DNA of 64,000 nt from Paenibacillus sp. BIHB 4019 (GTDB lineage: Bacteria > Bacillota > Bacilli > Paenibacillales > Paenibacillaceae), in NCBI RefSeq assembly GCF_002741035.1, contig NZ_CP016808.1:1178001-1242000 (forward strand), in the 5' to 3' direction. The notes beneath the pieces were generated by a model, which saw nothing but the letters and a program-made list of their open reading frames with translations, was not told the DNA's origin and searched no databases. This document shows positions 26,040 through 33,932 of the stretch, piece after piece; the first letter of the stretch is position 1; the number at the start of each line of letters is the position of its first letter. The translations under genes were made by a program, and so were the position numbers.

Positions 26040-26807
26040 TGCACAAGCGTCAAGACCTCTTTTTCGGCATATTTGACATAACAGCCCCAGAAAAATATAT
26101 TCTCTAATTCCATACTTTAAAAGCGTAGAAAACACCTCAATATTTCTAACACGAATAAATTATAAATTTATTTTTACTAATGAGAATATTCAATGGATTT
26201 CGTATCGTTTCCATACTCGATTACACACCATAAATCTGAATATTCATTCGCTTATGGTAATTAACGATGCTCGCCTAAATTTTCAACTTCAATGCTATCG
26301 CTTTGAACTTTATTCCCTTTGAAAACACCTCAACCTCCTTCCGCAGGCGTTCTATTAGGCACACCGTACCCCTGAAATACTAAGCAGAATTTCCGACCTG
26401 AGGACGGTCTGTTTCAAATGATCGCTGTTATCTAAGGCAAGCAAAACCAGCACATGATTGAAACATAATCACGATCGTTTAAGACATTGCAACATATTCC
26501 TTCTTACTTGGCTCACCTTCTTCAATTCTTTAAAAAGTCAGTAGTGCTACAAAAATTTCTTCAAATATTCCAATAAAATTTCCACTACGTAAATATCTCA
26601 ATATACAATTAAACAATTAATTTTGGATTTTTTTCCTTTACCAAATAATATAAATATGGTATTGTTTTCTTTAGCCGGTGTAATTTAATCGATTATAATT
26701 AAGGAGTTGGGATGAAACAATTAATCTATTGTGAGAATGGAATTTTCAATTATTAAGTAGAATTTTTTGACGATTAATACTATAAACAAAATTAGGAGAT
26801 TGACTAA
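26040..26807. other. AT-rich intergenic region
   Basis: About 770 bases of low GC. No gene is supported apart from a 14-codon reading frame at 26712. Short frames on the minus strand between 26,300 and 26,500 hint at decayed coding DNA, but no family could be recognised. The promoter of the secreted-protein gene must lie at its right end. Confidence 0.3.
26712..26756 (+). CDS. Possible 14-residue leader peptide
   Basis: MKQLIYCENGIFNY preceded by AAGGAG (26701-26706) at five bases. It ends 51 bases before the secreted-protein gene. It could be a leader peptide or chance; only its ribosome site and position support it. Confidence 0.25.
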   Translation: MKQLIYCENGIFNY

Positions 26808-27608
26808 ATGAAATTTAAATCAATTATTTCTTTTATCGTTCTTATTTCTATGCTAGTAGCATCAAGTTCAGTTTATGCAACAGCTCCAATAGTAAAAGAA
26901 AATATTATTCCTTCTCAAACTCAAGAAATTTATTCACAAGAAGGAGAATTAATTGCTCTTAGAACTTTGAGCATGCAGTCTGATACAGAAATAAACAAAG
27001 AAGGAACAGCAATCAAACTAACACAAACCATCCAGTATGAATTTTCATCCCCAGAGTTCGAAGCGAAGTATAAGTCGGAATATGAAAACACAAGCTATGT
27101 AGAACATTATTTTGTAAATAAAAACAATGAAATCTACCATGATGATGTAAAAATGACTGACGAAGAATTAAAACAGGAGATATCCATAACTCCAAATCCA
27201 ACAAGCAGTTTGAAGCTGTCCACTCTTTCAAATGATACTAATGGGATTCCAGCTATTTGTCATTACTATGGAGACTATTCTACATATACTATGGCATGCT
27301 ATGATCGTATGAATTTTGAAAATGCTCCAGGAGGAAATAATATCAAGAAAACATCATCTATTCAAAATGTATATGCTGTGCGTGCGATGAATACAATTGA
27401 TATTTTCTATGGAGATTATAAAGCATTTCAAGGTGCTAAGGTAGCATTCTCAAGCGCTGCCCTTACTGCGATATTTACGATTGAAACTGTTATACTTGCA
27501 ATAGCTGCAGGTGGTGGAGCTGCTATTGCAGGAGTAACTGCCATAACATATTACAATATATGTAACGGAGATCTTGAAAAAGCATACGGTTATCTTAAAC
27601 AAATCTAA
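26808..27608 (+). CDS. Secreted protein of unknown function with glycine-rich hydrophobic C-terminus
   Basis: A 266-residue exported protein I do not recognise. The signal peptide covers about residues 1-25 (cleavage after VYA). The middle is hydrophilic, with a charged segment (EFSSPEFEAKYKSEYEN) and two cysteines in AICHYYGDYSTYTMACYD. Residues about 215-250 form a long hydrophobic, alanine/glycine-rich stretch (TVILAIAAGGGAAIAGVTAI), followed by YYNICNGDLEKAYGYLKQI. AGGAG sits nine bases before the ATG. A small membrane protein gene follows. The same arrangement recurs at 46.7-47.8 kb. A bacteriocin-like or membrane-active role is possible but unproven. Confidence 0.75.
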   Translation: MKFKSIISFIVLISMLVASSSVYATAPIVKENIIPSQTQEIYSQEGELIALRTLSMQSDTEINKEGTAIKLTQTIQYEFSSPEFEAKYKSEYENTSYVEHYFVNKNNEIYHDDVKMTDEELKQEISITPNPTSSLKLSTLSNDTNGIPAICHYYGDYSTYTMACYDRMNFENAPGGNNIKKTSSIQNVYAVRAMNTIDIFYGDYKAFQGAKVAFSSAALTAIFTIETVILAIAAGGGAAIAGVTAITYYNICNGDLEKAYGYLKQI

Positions 27609-27614
27609 ATAAAT

Positions 27615-27644
27615 ATGCATACAATCCATTTGGATTGTATGCAT
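27615..27644 (+). repeat. Perfect hairpin directly upstream of a ribosome site
   Basis: Fourteen-base arms (27615-27628 with 27631-27644) separated by two bases. The stem ends two bases before the GGAGG of the next gene. No T-run follows, so it is more likely an mRNA stability or translation element than a terminator. Confidence 0.45.
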
Positions 27645-27655
27645 TTGGAGGTTAT

Positions 27656-27910
27656 ATGCTTAACACACTACTAATTATAAACTTAATATTTTGTATATTA
27701 ATTTTGATTTTATTGTTTTATAGAATGAAAAAATATAAAATGAGTAAATATAACCGCGAAAATATAGGCATAAGTATTATTGGTATGATTTTATCATTTT
27801 TTTATCTTATCTATAATAAAGGGAACTATTTAAACCTAATTTTCATTCCTATATTCACTCTATTCTTTGCATTAATAATTTTACATCTAAAAAAAGCATT
27901 AAAAAAATAG
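27656..27910 (+). CDS. Small membrane protein, possible immunity partner
   Basis: An 84-residue, very hydrophobic, lysine-rich protein with three predicted membrane segments (near 3-22, 36-54 and 60-77). I place the start at ATG 27656, after GGAGG by four bases; a TTG at 27635 lies within the hairpin. It sits 47 bases after the secreted-protein gene and probably on the same transcript. Size and placement resemble bacteriocin immunity proteins, but no family match is evident. Confidence 0.6.
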   Translation: MLNTLLIINLIFCILILILLFYRMKKYKMSKYNRENIGISIIGMILSFFYLIYNKGNYLNLIFIPIFTLFFALIILHLKKALKK

Positions 27911-28029
27911 ACTGTATTCCTTATCACCAATAATAGAAAAATTATTTCTCATGAATTCATCTAAACAGTTTATTTTGTCAGTTAATTAAACAGTTTCAAG
28001 CATTTAAATCTTTTTATTTCACTCTTTCT

Positions 28030-28093
28030 TTGAACGCATTTCCTTTCAAAATAAGCCGTAATAACGGTTTGTTTTAAAAGGAAATGCGTTCAA
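28030..28093. repeat. Seventeen-base inverted repeat with nested hairpin
   Basis: Perfect arms at 28030-28046 and 28077-28093 (TTGAACGCATTTCCTTT and its complement), with inner CCGT/ACGG. TTTT follows on the plus side. It may terminate the small membrane protein transcript or be a remnant of a small mobile element. A short tandem repeat of ATGCTTT follows at about 28,098-28,118. Confidence 0.5.
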
Positions 28094-28133
28094 TTTTATG
28101 CTTTATGCTTTATGCTCTTTGACCATAGAAGGC

Positions 28134-28328
28134 TTATTTATAATCGCGTTTTCTGAAAAACACCCCTGAGACCCAGCAAACTGTGACGTCTGCTTCATGT
28201 TTCATTTCTCTAAAATGGATATAATCGTAGTTAATAGAACTACTTATCATTTCCTGAAAACCCCCATCTAAGAAAACCCTTCCGTTTCTATTTTGAACAA
28301 AGCCTACTCCTTTGATGATCTGAATCAA
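28134..28328 (-). CDS. Hypothetical 64-residue protein, doubtful
   Basis: A minus-strand frame with a TTG start and GGAG five bases upstream. The sequence (GFVQNRNGRVFLDGGF, HEADVTVCWVSGVFF) has ordinary composition but no recognisable domain. It could be a small gene, a remnant or chance. The flanks (27911-28133 and 28329-28638) hold no other gene that I can support. Confidence 0.25.
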   Translation of the reverse strand: MIQIIKGVGFVQNRNGRVFLDGGFQEMISSSINYDYIHFREMKHEADVTVCWVSGVFFRKRDYK

Positions 28329-28638
28329 GCCTTCTCCGTCTTAAAATTTGTGGGAGCGTTTCCGTACATATATACGTTTTAAATGTTGACCCAACCTATT
28401 TAGAACAGTAGTCCTGTATATTTTAAAGGACCGCTCCTCTTTCCTCTCGATGGAAGTAGGAACAGGCCTTTATGAATTGGCTCCATCTTTCCTAGAGTTC
28501 ACTTATAAATAACTCTGGCATTTCCAGCAATGAATCTTGCTAACCATCATCAATCTTCCTCCATTTTCCGATATAATGAACAAGAAGCCAACAATCTTTG
28601 CTATCACTTCATCAAGGCGCTTCAGAGAGGAGCTTCAT

Positions 28639-29445
28639 ATGACTATCGACGTTTTGGAACGGAATAATGTAAAGGTAATGGGTACAGGCAGCAAAACGAT
28701 TGTTTTTGCTCATGGCTTTGGATGCGATCAGGATATGTGGCGTTATATGGTTCCTAGCTTTGTAGACAACTATCGAATTGTATTGTTTGATTATGTAGGC
28801 TCTGGAAAATCGCAAATTCACAATTATGATACCAAAAAATATAATGACCTAGAGGGCTACGCCCAGGATGTGCTGGATGTGATGGAAACGCTGGATTTGC
28901 GAGATGCTATTTTCGTCGGCCATTCGGTTAGCAGCATGATTGGCATGCTCGCTTCCATTCATGATGCTAAATATTTCGAGCGCATTGTCATGCTCGGTCC
29001 TTCTCCCCGCTATGTGAACGATCTTCCAGATTATTATGGAGGCTTCGACAAACGCGATATAGAAGAATTGCTTTCCATGATGGAAATGAATTTCATTGGC
29101 TGGGCCAGCTACTTGGCGCCCATTGTCATGCAAAATAACGAGCGCAAGGAATTAAGCGAGGAATTGGAAAAAAGCTTCTGCTCCAGGGACCCGCATATCG
29201 CGAGGCAGTTCGCAGAAGTCACTTTTTTCTCCGATTGCCGTGTCAGCCTTCAGCATGCATCTGTGCCTACACTGATTCTTCAATGCACCGACGATAGTAT
29301 CGCCCCGGTTGAAGTAGGCGATTACTTGCATGCCCATCTCAAAAACAGCGTCCTTCGGCAGATGACAGCGACCGGGCATTATCCGCATTTAAGTCAGCCT
29401 GACGAAACGAGCCAGATGATTAAAGAATATTTAGCCAGTGTTTAA
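28639..29445 (+). CDS. RsbQ-like alpha/beta hydrolase
   Basis: A 268-residue cytosolic alpha/beta hydrolase close to B. subtilis RsbQ, which supplies a small hydrophobic ligand to the PAS domain of RsbP in energy-stress signalling. Seen here: the oxyanion region AHGFGCDQDMWR near residue 25, nucleophile elbow GHSVSS near 95, acid in QCTDDSIAP, and histidine in TGHYPH near 245. The start is ATG 28639 after GAGAGGAG; an in-frame frame from 28537 lacks a ribosome site. The next gene encodes a PAS protein, as rsbP does, but with a GGDEF rather than a phosphatase output. Confidence 0.87.
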   Translation: MTIDVLERNNVKVMGTGSKTIVFAHGFGCDQDMWRYMVPSFVDNYRIVLFDYVGSGKSQIHNYDTKKYNDLEGYAQDVLDVMETLDLRDAIFVGHSVSSMIGMLASIHDAKYFERIVMLGPSPRYVNDLPDYYGGFDKRDIEELLSMMEMNFIGWASYLAPIVMQNNERKELSEELEKSFCSRDPHIARQFAEVTFFSDCRVSLQHASVPTLILQCTDDSIAPVEVGDYLHAHLKNSVLRQMTATGHYPHLSQPDETSQMIKEYLASV

Positions 29446-29454
29446 TAGGCAAGG

Positions 29455-29496
29455 TGAAACGGCTTTCGCCGCCCTCTGGCGGCGCGGCGCGTTTCA
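29455..29496 (+). repeat. GC-rich hairpin between hydrolase and PAS-GGDEF genes
   Basis: TGAAACG/CGTTTCA outer stem and CGCCGCC/GGCGGCG inner stem around CTCT, with an internal loop. No T-run follows, so it may attenuate or process the transcript rather than end it. Confidence 0.45.
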
Positions 29497-29571
29497 ATCC
29501 AAGAAATATAGAGAGAGAAAGCATGGGAAAATCATATCCTTTCCTATATTTTAAAGAAAGGCAGCCCTTAT

Positions 29572-30558
29572 ATGGATATTCAATTAGATAAAGCTCCCTG
29601 CGGATATTTTTCCATTTCGGTCGCAGGCTTAATTCAATCGGTTAATCAAACTTTACTGGACATGCTGCGCTATGAGCGCGATGAGCTGCTTGGCCAGCAT
29701 ATTCATTCCACCATGTCGGTGACGAACAAAATGTTTTTTCAAACGTATTTTTATCCTTACATTCAATTGTATGGACGCGTCGATGAAATGTACTTTTCTT
29801 TTCGGACGAGCAGCCATGAAGATGTGCCTGTATTGCTGAACGGGGTTCGCCAGGAGCGTGACGGGGTCACCTTCATTGACTGCGTTGTGTTAATGATGCG
29901 CAAGCGAATCGAGCACGAGAAGGATATTTTACAAACCAAAACAAAGCTTGAAGCGTTGTATCAGGCCACTCATGAAGCCAATAAGAAGCTCGAGCTCCTG
30001 CATGAGGAGTACGAGCTTAAACAGCAGGAGCTGCTAGGGATTAACCATCGCCTTGAAACGATGGCCTCCACGGATGCGTTGACCGGGCTTAAAAACCGGC
30101 GTTTTTTCCAGGACAGCCTGCTGGCACAGCTTGCCTTGTTCCAAGAAACACAGCAGCCCTTCTCGCTGCTCATTATTGATATCGACCATTTCAAAAAGAT
30201 TAACGACACCTACGGACATCCCGTCGGCGATCTCGTGCTGACCAATCTGGCCCGTTTGCTGCAAACGATGTCTCGGGAGAAGGACATTGCCGCCCGTTAT
30301 GGAGGCGAGGAATTCGTCATCATTCTTTCCGGCGCCAATCAGGACAAAGCGATCGTTGCCGCAGAACGATACTGCACGACAACCGCCTCTATGGATTGGG
30401 GAGAGCACAGCATTACAGTCAGCATTGGCGCAGCAACCGTTACACCGGGCGACACGGACCAGACGCTGATCCATAAAGCGGATACTGCCCTCTATGCTTC
30501 AAAGACGGGCGGAAGAAATCGCATTACTCATGCGGATCATTTAGTAAGCAGCAAGTAG
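29572..30558 (+). CDS. PAS-GGDEF diguanylate cyclase
   Basis: A 328-residue protein predicted to make cyclic di-GMP. The N-terminal PAS domain (residues about 5-115: APCGYFSISVAGLIQSVN, LLDMLRYERDELLGQ) is followed by a coiled coil (about 118-165). The GGDEF domain has the active motif GGEEF near 245. The inhibitory RxxD site (REKD) is spaced five residues before it, so feedback inhibition is expected. The catalytic set DIDHFKKINDTYGH is intact. There is no membrane segment. Its position directly after an RsbQ-like hydrolase implies that the hydrolase product is sensed by the PAS domain; that link is inferred by analogy with RsbQ-RsbP. Confidence 0.9.
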   Translation: MDIQLDKAPCGYFSISVAGLIQSVNQTLLDMLRYERDELLGQHIHSTMSVTNKMFFQTYFYPYIQLYGRVDEMYFSFRTSSHEDVPVLLNGVRQERDGVTFIDCVVLMMRKRIEHEKDILQTKTKLEALYQATHEANKKLELLHEEYELKQQELLGINHRLETMASTDALTGLKNRRFFQDSLLAQLALFQETQQPFSLLIIDIDHFKKINDTYGHPVGDLVLTNLARLLQTMSREKDIAARYGGEEFVIILSGANQDKAIVAAERYCTTTASMDWGEHSITVSIGAATVTPGDTDQTLIHKADTALYASKTGGRNRITHADHLVSSK

Positions 30559-30591
30559 CGGGCAGTAGGCTACATATGTCTCCAAATAAAG

Positions 30592-30639
30592 AAAGAAGAA
30601 GCCATCTGCGCTGGGAGCGCGGGGACGGCTTCTTCTTTT
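30592..30639. terminator. Terminator after PAS-GGDEF gene
   Basis: Twelve-base stem (30592-30603 with 30627-30638), an inner GCGC/GCGC stem, and TTTT. The A-rich left flank could also serve the converging gene at 30727. Confidence 0.75.
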
Positions 30640-30726
30640 GTTATATTTCACACGAACTGAATGGATGAATTACGAGTAAATGGCCGGCTAAATTGTAAAT
30701 TGTGCAACAGCCCAACTGTCCGTCTA

Positions 30727-31581
30727 TCAAGCTCTCGCCTCAACCGCCACCCACAGCTCATTACGGTTTTCTTCTGGCGGCAAATAACATTCGATAGCCG
30801 GCAATTCGGCGAGCCGGTAGGCTGAGGTAGGCAGCCATTCCGTATACAGCCGCTTCCAAATACCGGCCAGCTCATCTGGTCCGCCCTCCACTTCAAATAC
30901 CACCCACGAAGATGGCGAAAACTCCCGGCGGACCATCGCTTCAGGAGCCTCTTGCTCCGATTCAATTGCTAAAATGTAGTTCAAAAACTCATTTTGCCCA
31001 TGCCCTCCGTCCGCACATACGCCAAGTATGCCGCGGATACCGGGTTCGGCTGCGCGGATTTCCCATAGCTTTTCAAACAGTCCAGCCTGTGCTGCCTCAG
31101 CCCATAGACGCGGTACCGTCTCAAACACCTCGCTATTGCGCACCTGCTCGGAAAGGCCAACGACGGAAAATGCGCCAAGCTCCTCAATTCGATAATTCAT
31201 TGCTGCCGCTCCTTTTACTGAAATTTGAAAGGATAGTCGCGGATAGGCCTTCAGCTTTGTACCGGCACTTCTCGCAGCAGTCGGTGTAGTCCCATGCAGC
31301 TGCTGAAAAGCACGGGCGAACGCTTCGGGGGAATCGTAACCATATTTGAGCGCCACATCAATGACCTTTATCGTGCTGTTTTGCAGCTCAAACGCTGCCA
31401 GACTGAGCCGTCGCCTGCGAATGTATTCCGATAACGAAACCTCCATAATGTAAGGGAACATCCGCTGAAAATGATAGAGCGAACATCCCGCAATATGGGC
31501 TGCTTCCGCATAATCAATCTCATCAGCCAAATGATCCTCCATATAGCCAATGGCCGCGTTCATATGTAATACCCAGTCCAT
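30727..31581 (-). CDS. AraC regulator with GyrI-like effector-binding domain
   Basis: A 284-residue regulator. The AraC DNA-binding domain is N-terminal (residues 1-105: IDYAEAAHIAGCSLYHFQRMF and VIDVALKYGYDSPEAFARAFQ). A GyrI/BmrR-type effector-binding domain follows from about 128 (YRIEELGAFSVVGLS, ending LPAIECYLPPEE). Proteins of this layout bind small hydrophobic drugs or metabolites. GAGGAGGG lies seven bases before the ATG. Target genes are unknown; the neighbouring membrane protein and serine hydrolase are candidates. Confidence 0.85.
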   Translation of the reverse strand: MDWVLHMNAAIGYMEDHLADEIDYAEAAHIAGCSLYHFQRMFPYIMEVSLSEYIRRRRLSLAAFELQNSTIKVIDVALKYGYDSPEAFARAFQQLHGTTPTAARSAGTKLKAYPRLSFQISVKGAAAMNYRIEELGAFSVVGLSEQVRNSEVFETVPRLWAEAAQAGLFEKLWEIRAAEPGIRGILGVCADGGHGQNEFLNYILAIESEQEAPEAMVRREFSPSSWVVFEVEGGPDELAGIWKRLYTEWLPTSAYRLAELPAIECYLPPEENRNELWVAVEARA

Positions 31582-31628
31582 AGCCCAGCCCTCCTCTACT
31601 CACTACTATACTTAAAGTAACATAAAAC

Positions 31629-31661
31629 AGCCTTGCATTCTCTGCACAAGATTGCAAGGCT
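31629..31661 (-). terminator. Terminator of the membrane-protein gene
   Basis: AGCCTTGCA (31629-31637) with TGCAAGGCT (31653-31661). Read leftwards it is followed by GTTTTATGTT, a moderate T-tract. Confidence 0.55.
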
Positions 31662-31676
31662 TCTCCCTGTAACGTA

Positions 31677-32597
31677 TTATCCCTCTCGTTCCAGCGATGG
31701 TCTGCTCACCTCTGCGCTCTTCCCGCCTGCTACGGACTGCCATAACATAAAGCACCCAGCTCCGATAGAAACCAAGAAGAAGAACAAAGCGAGCAGCGGC
31801 AGCGGCGACCATTCCAGTATGGCTCCGCCGATCCAAGTTTGCCAGCCTACTTCAAGCAAGCCAAGAATATAGGCAGCTCCCGCCACATGCACCCACTTGC
31901 GGCGTTCCTGCGGGCGCAGCCTTGTGCGCTCCGACAGCCATGCAACAAGCGGCACAGCCTGGATCGCATGAAAGCCCAGACCATGAAGCCAGATGATATT
32001 CCCATTTCCGCCTGTCATGCGGCTCCCCGTCAAGGAAATCCAAATGCCAGCGGCGAAGGAAAGCAATATCGCCACCACCGCATAGCGGATGGCAAGCACC
32101 AGCTCCGGTCTTAGCTTATACGATCTGCTGCGGAAGAAAGCAACGGCCAACACGCAATAAAACACGATTAGCAGCATGGCCACAAGGCCAAAACCGGCTG
32201 CCACAGCTATATCAAAAACTGTACCGCCTTCTGCAAAACGCGGATTCATGCCGCGCATATTTTGCACATTTTCAGCGAAATACGAATACACGGAAAGAAC
32301 CGCATAAGACCAGCGAAAAATCGCCTTGCCTCTCGTACTCATAGCAGATAAAGACAATATTGCCGCTGTCGAAAGCAAAAAAATACCCAATGCCGCATTA
32401 AAGGAAGCCGCTTTGCTTACATCCCCCTTTGGCGCAACCTCGCCACCATAGAGCAGCATCCAGACCACGCATACCGCTGCCAGCACAAAACCGAGTATGC
32501 CTAGCGACGCTAGCAGGACCTCCCCCTGAAACAGACGAACCTTCTTTGCTGGCTCCTCCCATTGCGGGCCCGCTTCTGCACCTAAATTCCTAATCAT
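31677..32597 (-). CDS. Polytopic membrane protein of unknown function
   Basis: A 306-residue protein with seven or eight predicted membrane segments (for example near 28-51, 62-85, 126-154, 165-189, 200-222, 236-258 and 267-288). A notable histidine-bearing segment reads IIWLHGLGFHAIQAVPLVAWL. The N-terminal 27 residues are hydrophilic. I recognise no transporter family or catalytic motif. It stands alone between a regulator and a serine hydrolase, both also on the minus strand. Confidence 0.75.
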   Translation of the reverse strand: MIRNLGAEAGPQWEEPAKKVRLFQGEVLLASLGILGFVLAAVCVVWMLLYGGEVAPKGDVSKAASFNAALGIFLLSTAAILSLSAMSTRGKAIFRWSYAVLSVYSYFAENVQNMRGMNPRFAEGGTVFDIAVAAGFGLVAMLLIVFYCVLAVAFFRSRSYKLRPELVLAIRYAVVAILLSFAAGIWISLTGSRMTGGNGNIIWLHGLGFHAIQAVPLVAWLSERTRLRPQERRKWVHVAGAAYILGLLEVGWQTWIGGAILEWSPLPLLALFFFLVSIGAGCFMLWQSVAGGKSAEVSRPSLEREG

Positions 32598-32714
32598 AGT
32601 ATCCCATCCATTCCCTGTTAGCTTCTTGCCTTAACTTTATAGGAATGGACAGGGTAACCGGAACGGACCTTTATCCAGTATTTCACTGAGCGGAAAGCGG
32701 ATATTGGCTCAGGC

Positions 32715-33743
32715 TCAAGACGGAGAGATCATTTCCCCAATCATCCCTTTTAACTGATGAATGCCCAAATCGGTATTCGTCATAATAACCGTTCCCGTTC
32801 CTGTGTATGGGAAAGCGACTAGCATACATTGAAAGCCTACGCCCCAGCCGAGCGAGGAAATTTCCAGCTCCTGCTTGGAATGGTCTAGAAAAAGACCTAG
32901 CCCCGTCCATTCTGTAACGCCTTGAGGGGTAACGAGCTCCTTCGCATAGCTTGCGGACAATCCTATTTCGCTTTGATCTTTAAGACCATTCATTAATTCC
33001 ACAACTAAAATCGCCAAGTCCGAAGGCGTTGTCCAAAGCCCGGCTGCTGCCGGATAAGGATAAACCGGATATTTCCCTTCCACTGCCTTTCCATGCTTAT
33101 CGTGTCCACAGCAAACTCCCCCGCTCATTGCTTCTAATGATGTTGGACGAAACGTGCTGTTGTTCATATGTAAAGGTTCAAATATAATCTCGCTCATGAC
33201 GATTTCAAAGGGCTTCCCTGAAACATCCTCTATGAGCTGCTGAATGATGCAATAGCCCGCATCTGAATATTGAAAGTCGCTTCCCGGCTCATATTCCACC
33301 TTAATAGGCACTTTGCAATAAGATGTCTCTCCCTCTAACAACGCCGCCATTGGAGGAAAAAGCGCCTTGGAATGAAGCTCGCCAAATCCTCCCTCTGGAT
33401 CAACAATGCCCGCTTGATGGCTAAGCAGCTTCCTAAGAGTCACTTTGCTGCTAGCAGTCCATGAATGACCCGGAACCTTCCATGAAGTGAGCCTATCATT
33501 TACATCCTCATCTAATGCTAGAAGACCATCCTCGACTAATTTCATAACGAGCATAGCTGTTAAAAACTTGCTAATGGAACATGCGTTGAAAACCGTATCG
33601 CTATTCACCAGATGCGAGGCTCCTTGCTCCAAAACGCCAAAGCACTCTGCCTCGCTCAGCTGCCCCTGCTTAATAAACACAGCACTTAAACCTTGCACCC
33701 TATAATGCCCCATGCGTTCAACTACATTAATATTTAATGGCAT
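32715..33743 (-). CDS. Serine hydrolase of the class C beta-lactamase family
   Basis: A 342-residue cytosolic or peripheral esterase/peptidase-like protein. The SxxK motif is SISK at residues 56-59 and the second motif YSD (FQYSDAGY) near 170. The third box is probably the glycine-rich GWGVGF near 300. Lack of a signal peptide argues against a secreted beta-lactamase; such proteins are often esterases or D-amino-acid-peptide hydrolases. GAGAGGG precedes the ATG. Substrate unknown. Confidence 0.82.
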   Translation of the reverse strand: MPLNINVVERMGHYRVQGLSAVFIKQGQLSEAECFGVLEQGASHLVNSDTVFNACSISKFLTAMLVMKLVEDGLLALDEDVNDRLTSWKVPGHSWTASSKVTLRKLLSHQAGIVDPEGGFGELHSKALFPPMAALLEGETSYCKVPIKVEYEPGSDFQYSDAGYCIIQQLIEDVSGKPFEIVMSEIIFEPLHMNNSTFRPTSLEAMSGGVCCGHDKHGKAVEGKYPVYPYPAAAGLWTTPSDLAILVVELMNGLKDQSEIGLSASYAKELVTPQGVTEWTGLGLFLDHSKQELEISSLGWGVGFQCMLVAFPYTGTGTVIMTNTDLGIHQLKGMIGEMISPS

Positions 33744-33852
33744 ACTGTGATCCAGCCCTCTCTCATCCCAATTTGTTCCAGTGACCCCTTTATATTATAG
33801 AACACATGTTCTCATTACTCAACCATTTATGACAAGCTTTAACCTGCCACCG

Positions 33853-33894
33853 TCAAAAATAAAAATGCCGAATGGATAAGCTCCATTCGACATT
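33853..33894 (-). terminator. Terminator of the ABC transporter operon
   Basis: Thirteen-base stem with one mismatch (33864-33876 with 33882-33894), followed leftwards by TTTTTATTTTT. Confidence 0.75.
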
Positions 33895-33932
33895 CCCTTT
33901 TGGCCTTTCTCTATCCAGACTCCATGCAAAAT

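Noticed and set aside
26300..26520. Transposase remnant on the minus strand
   Set aside because: Short frames read vaguely like decayed coding DNA, but no transposase motif or terminal repeats could be identified.
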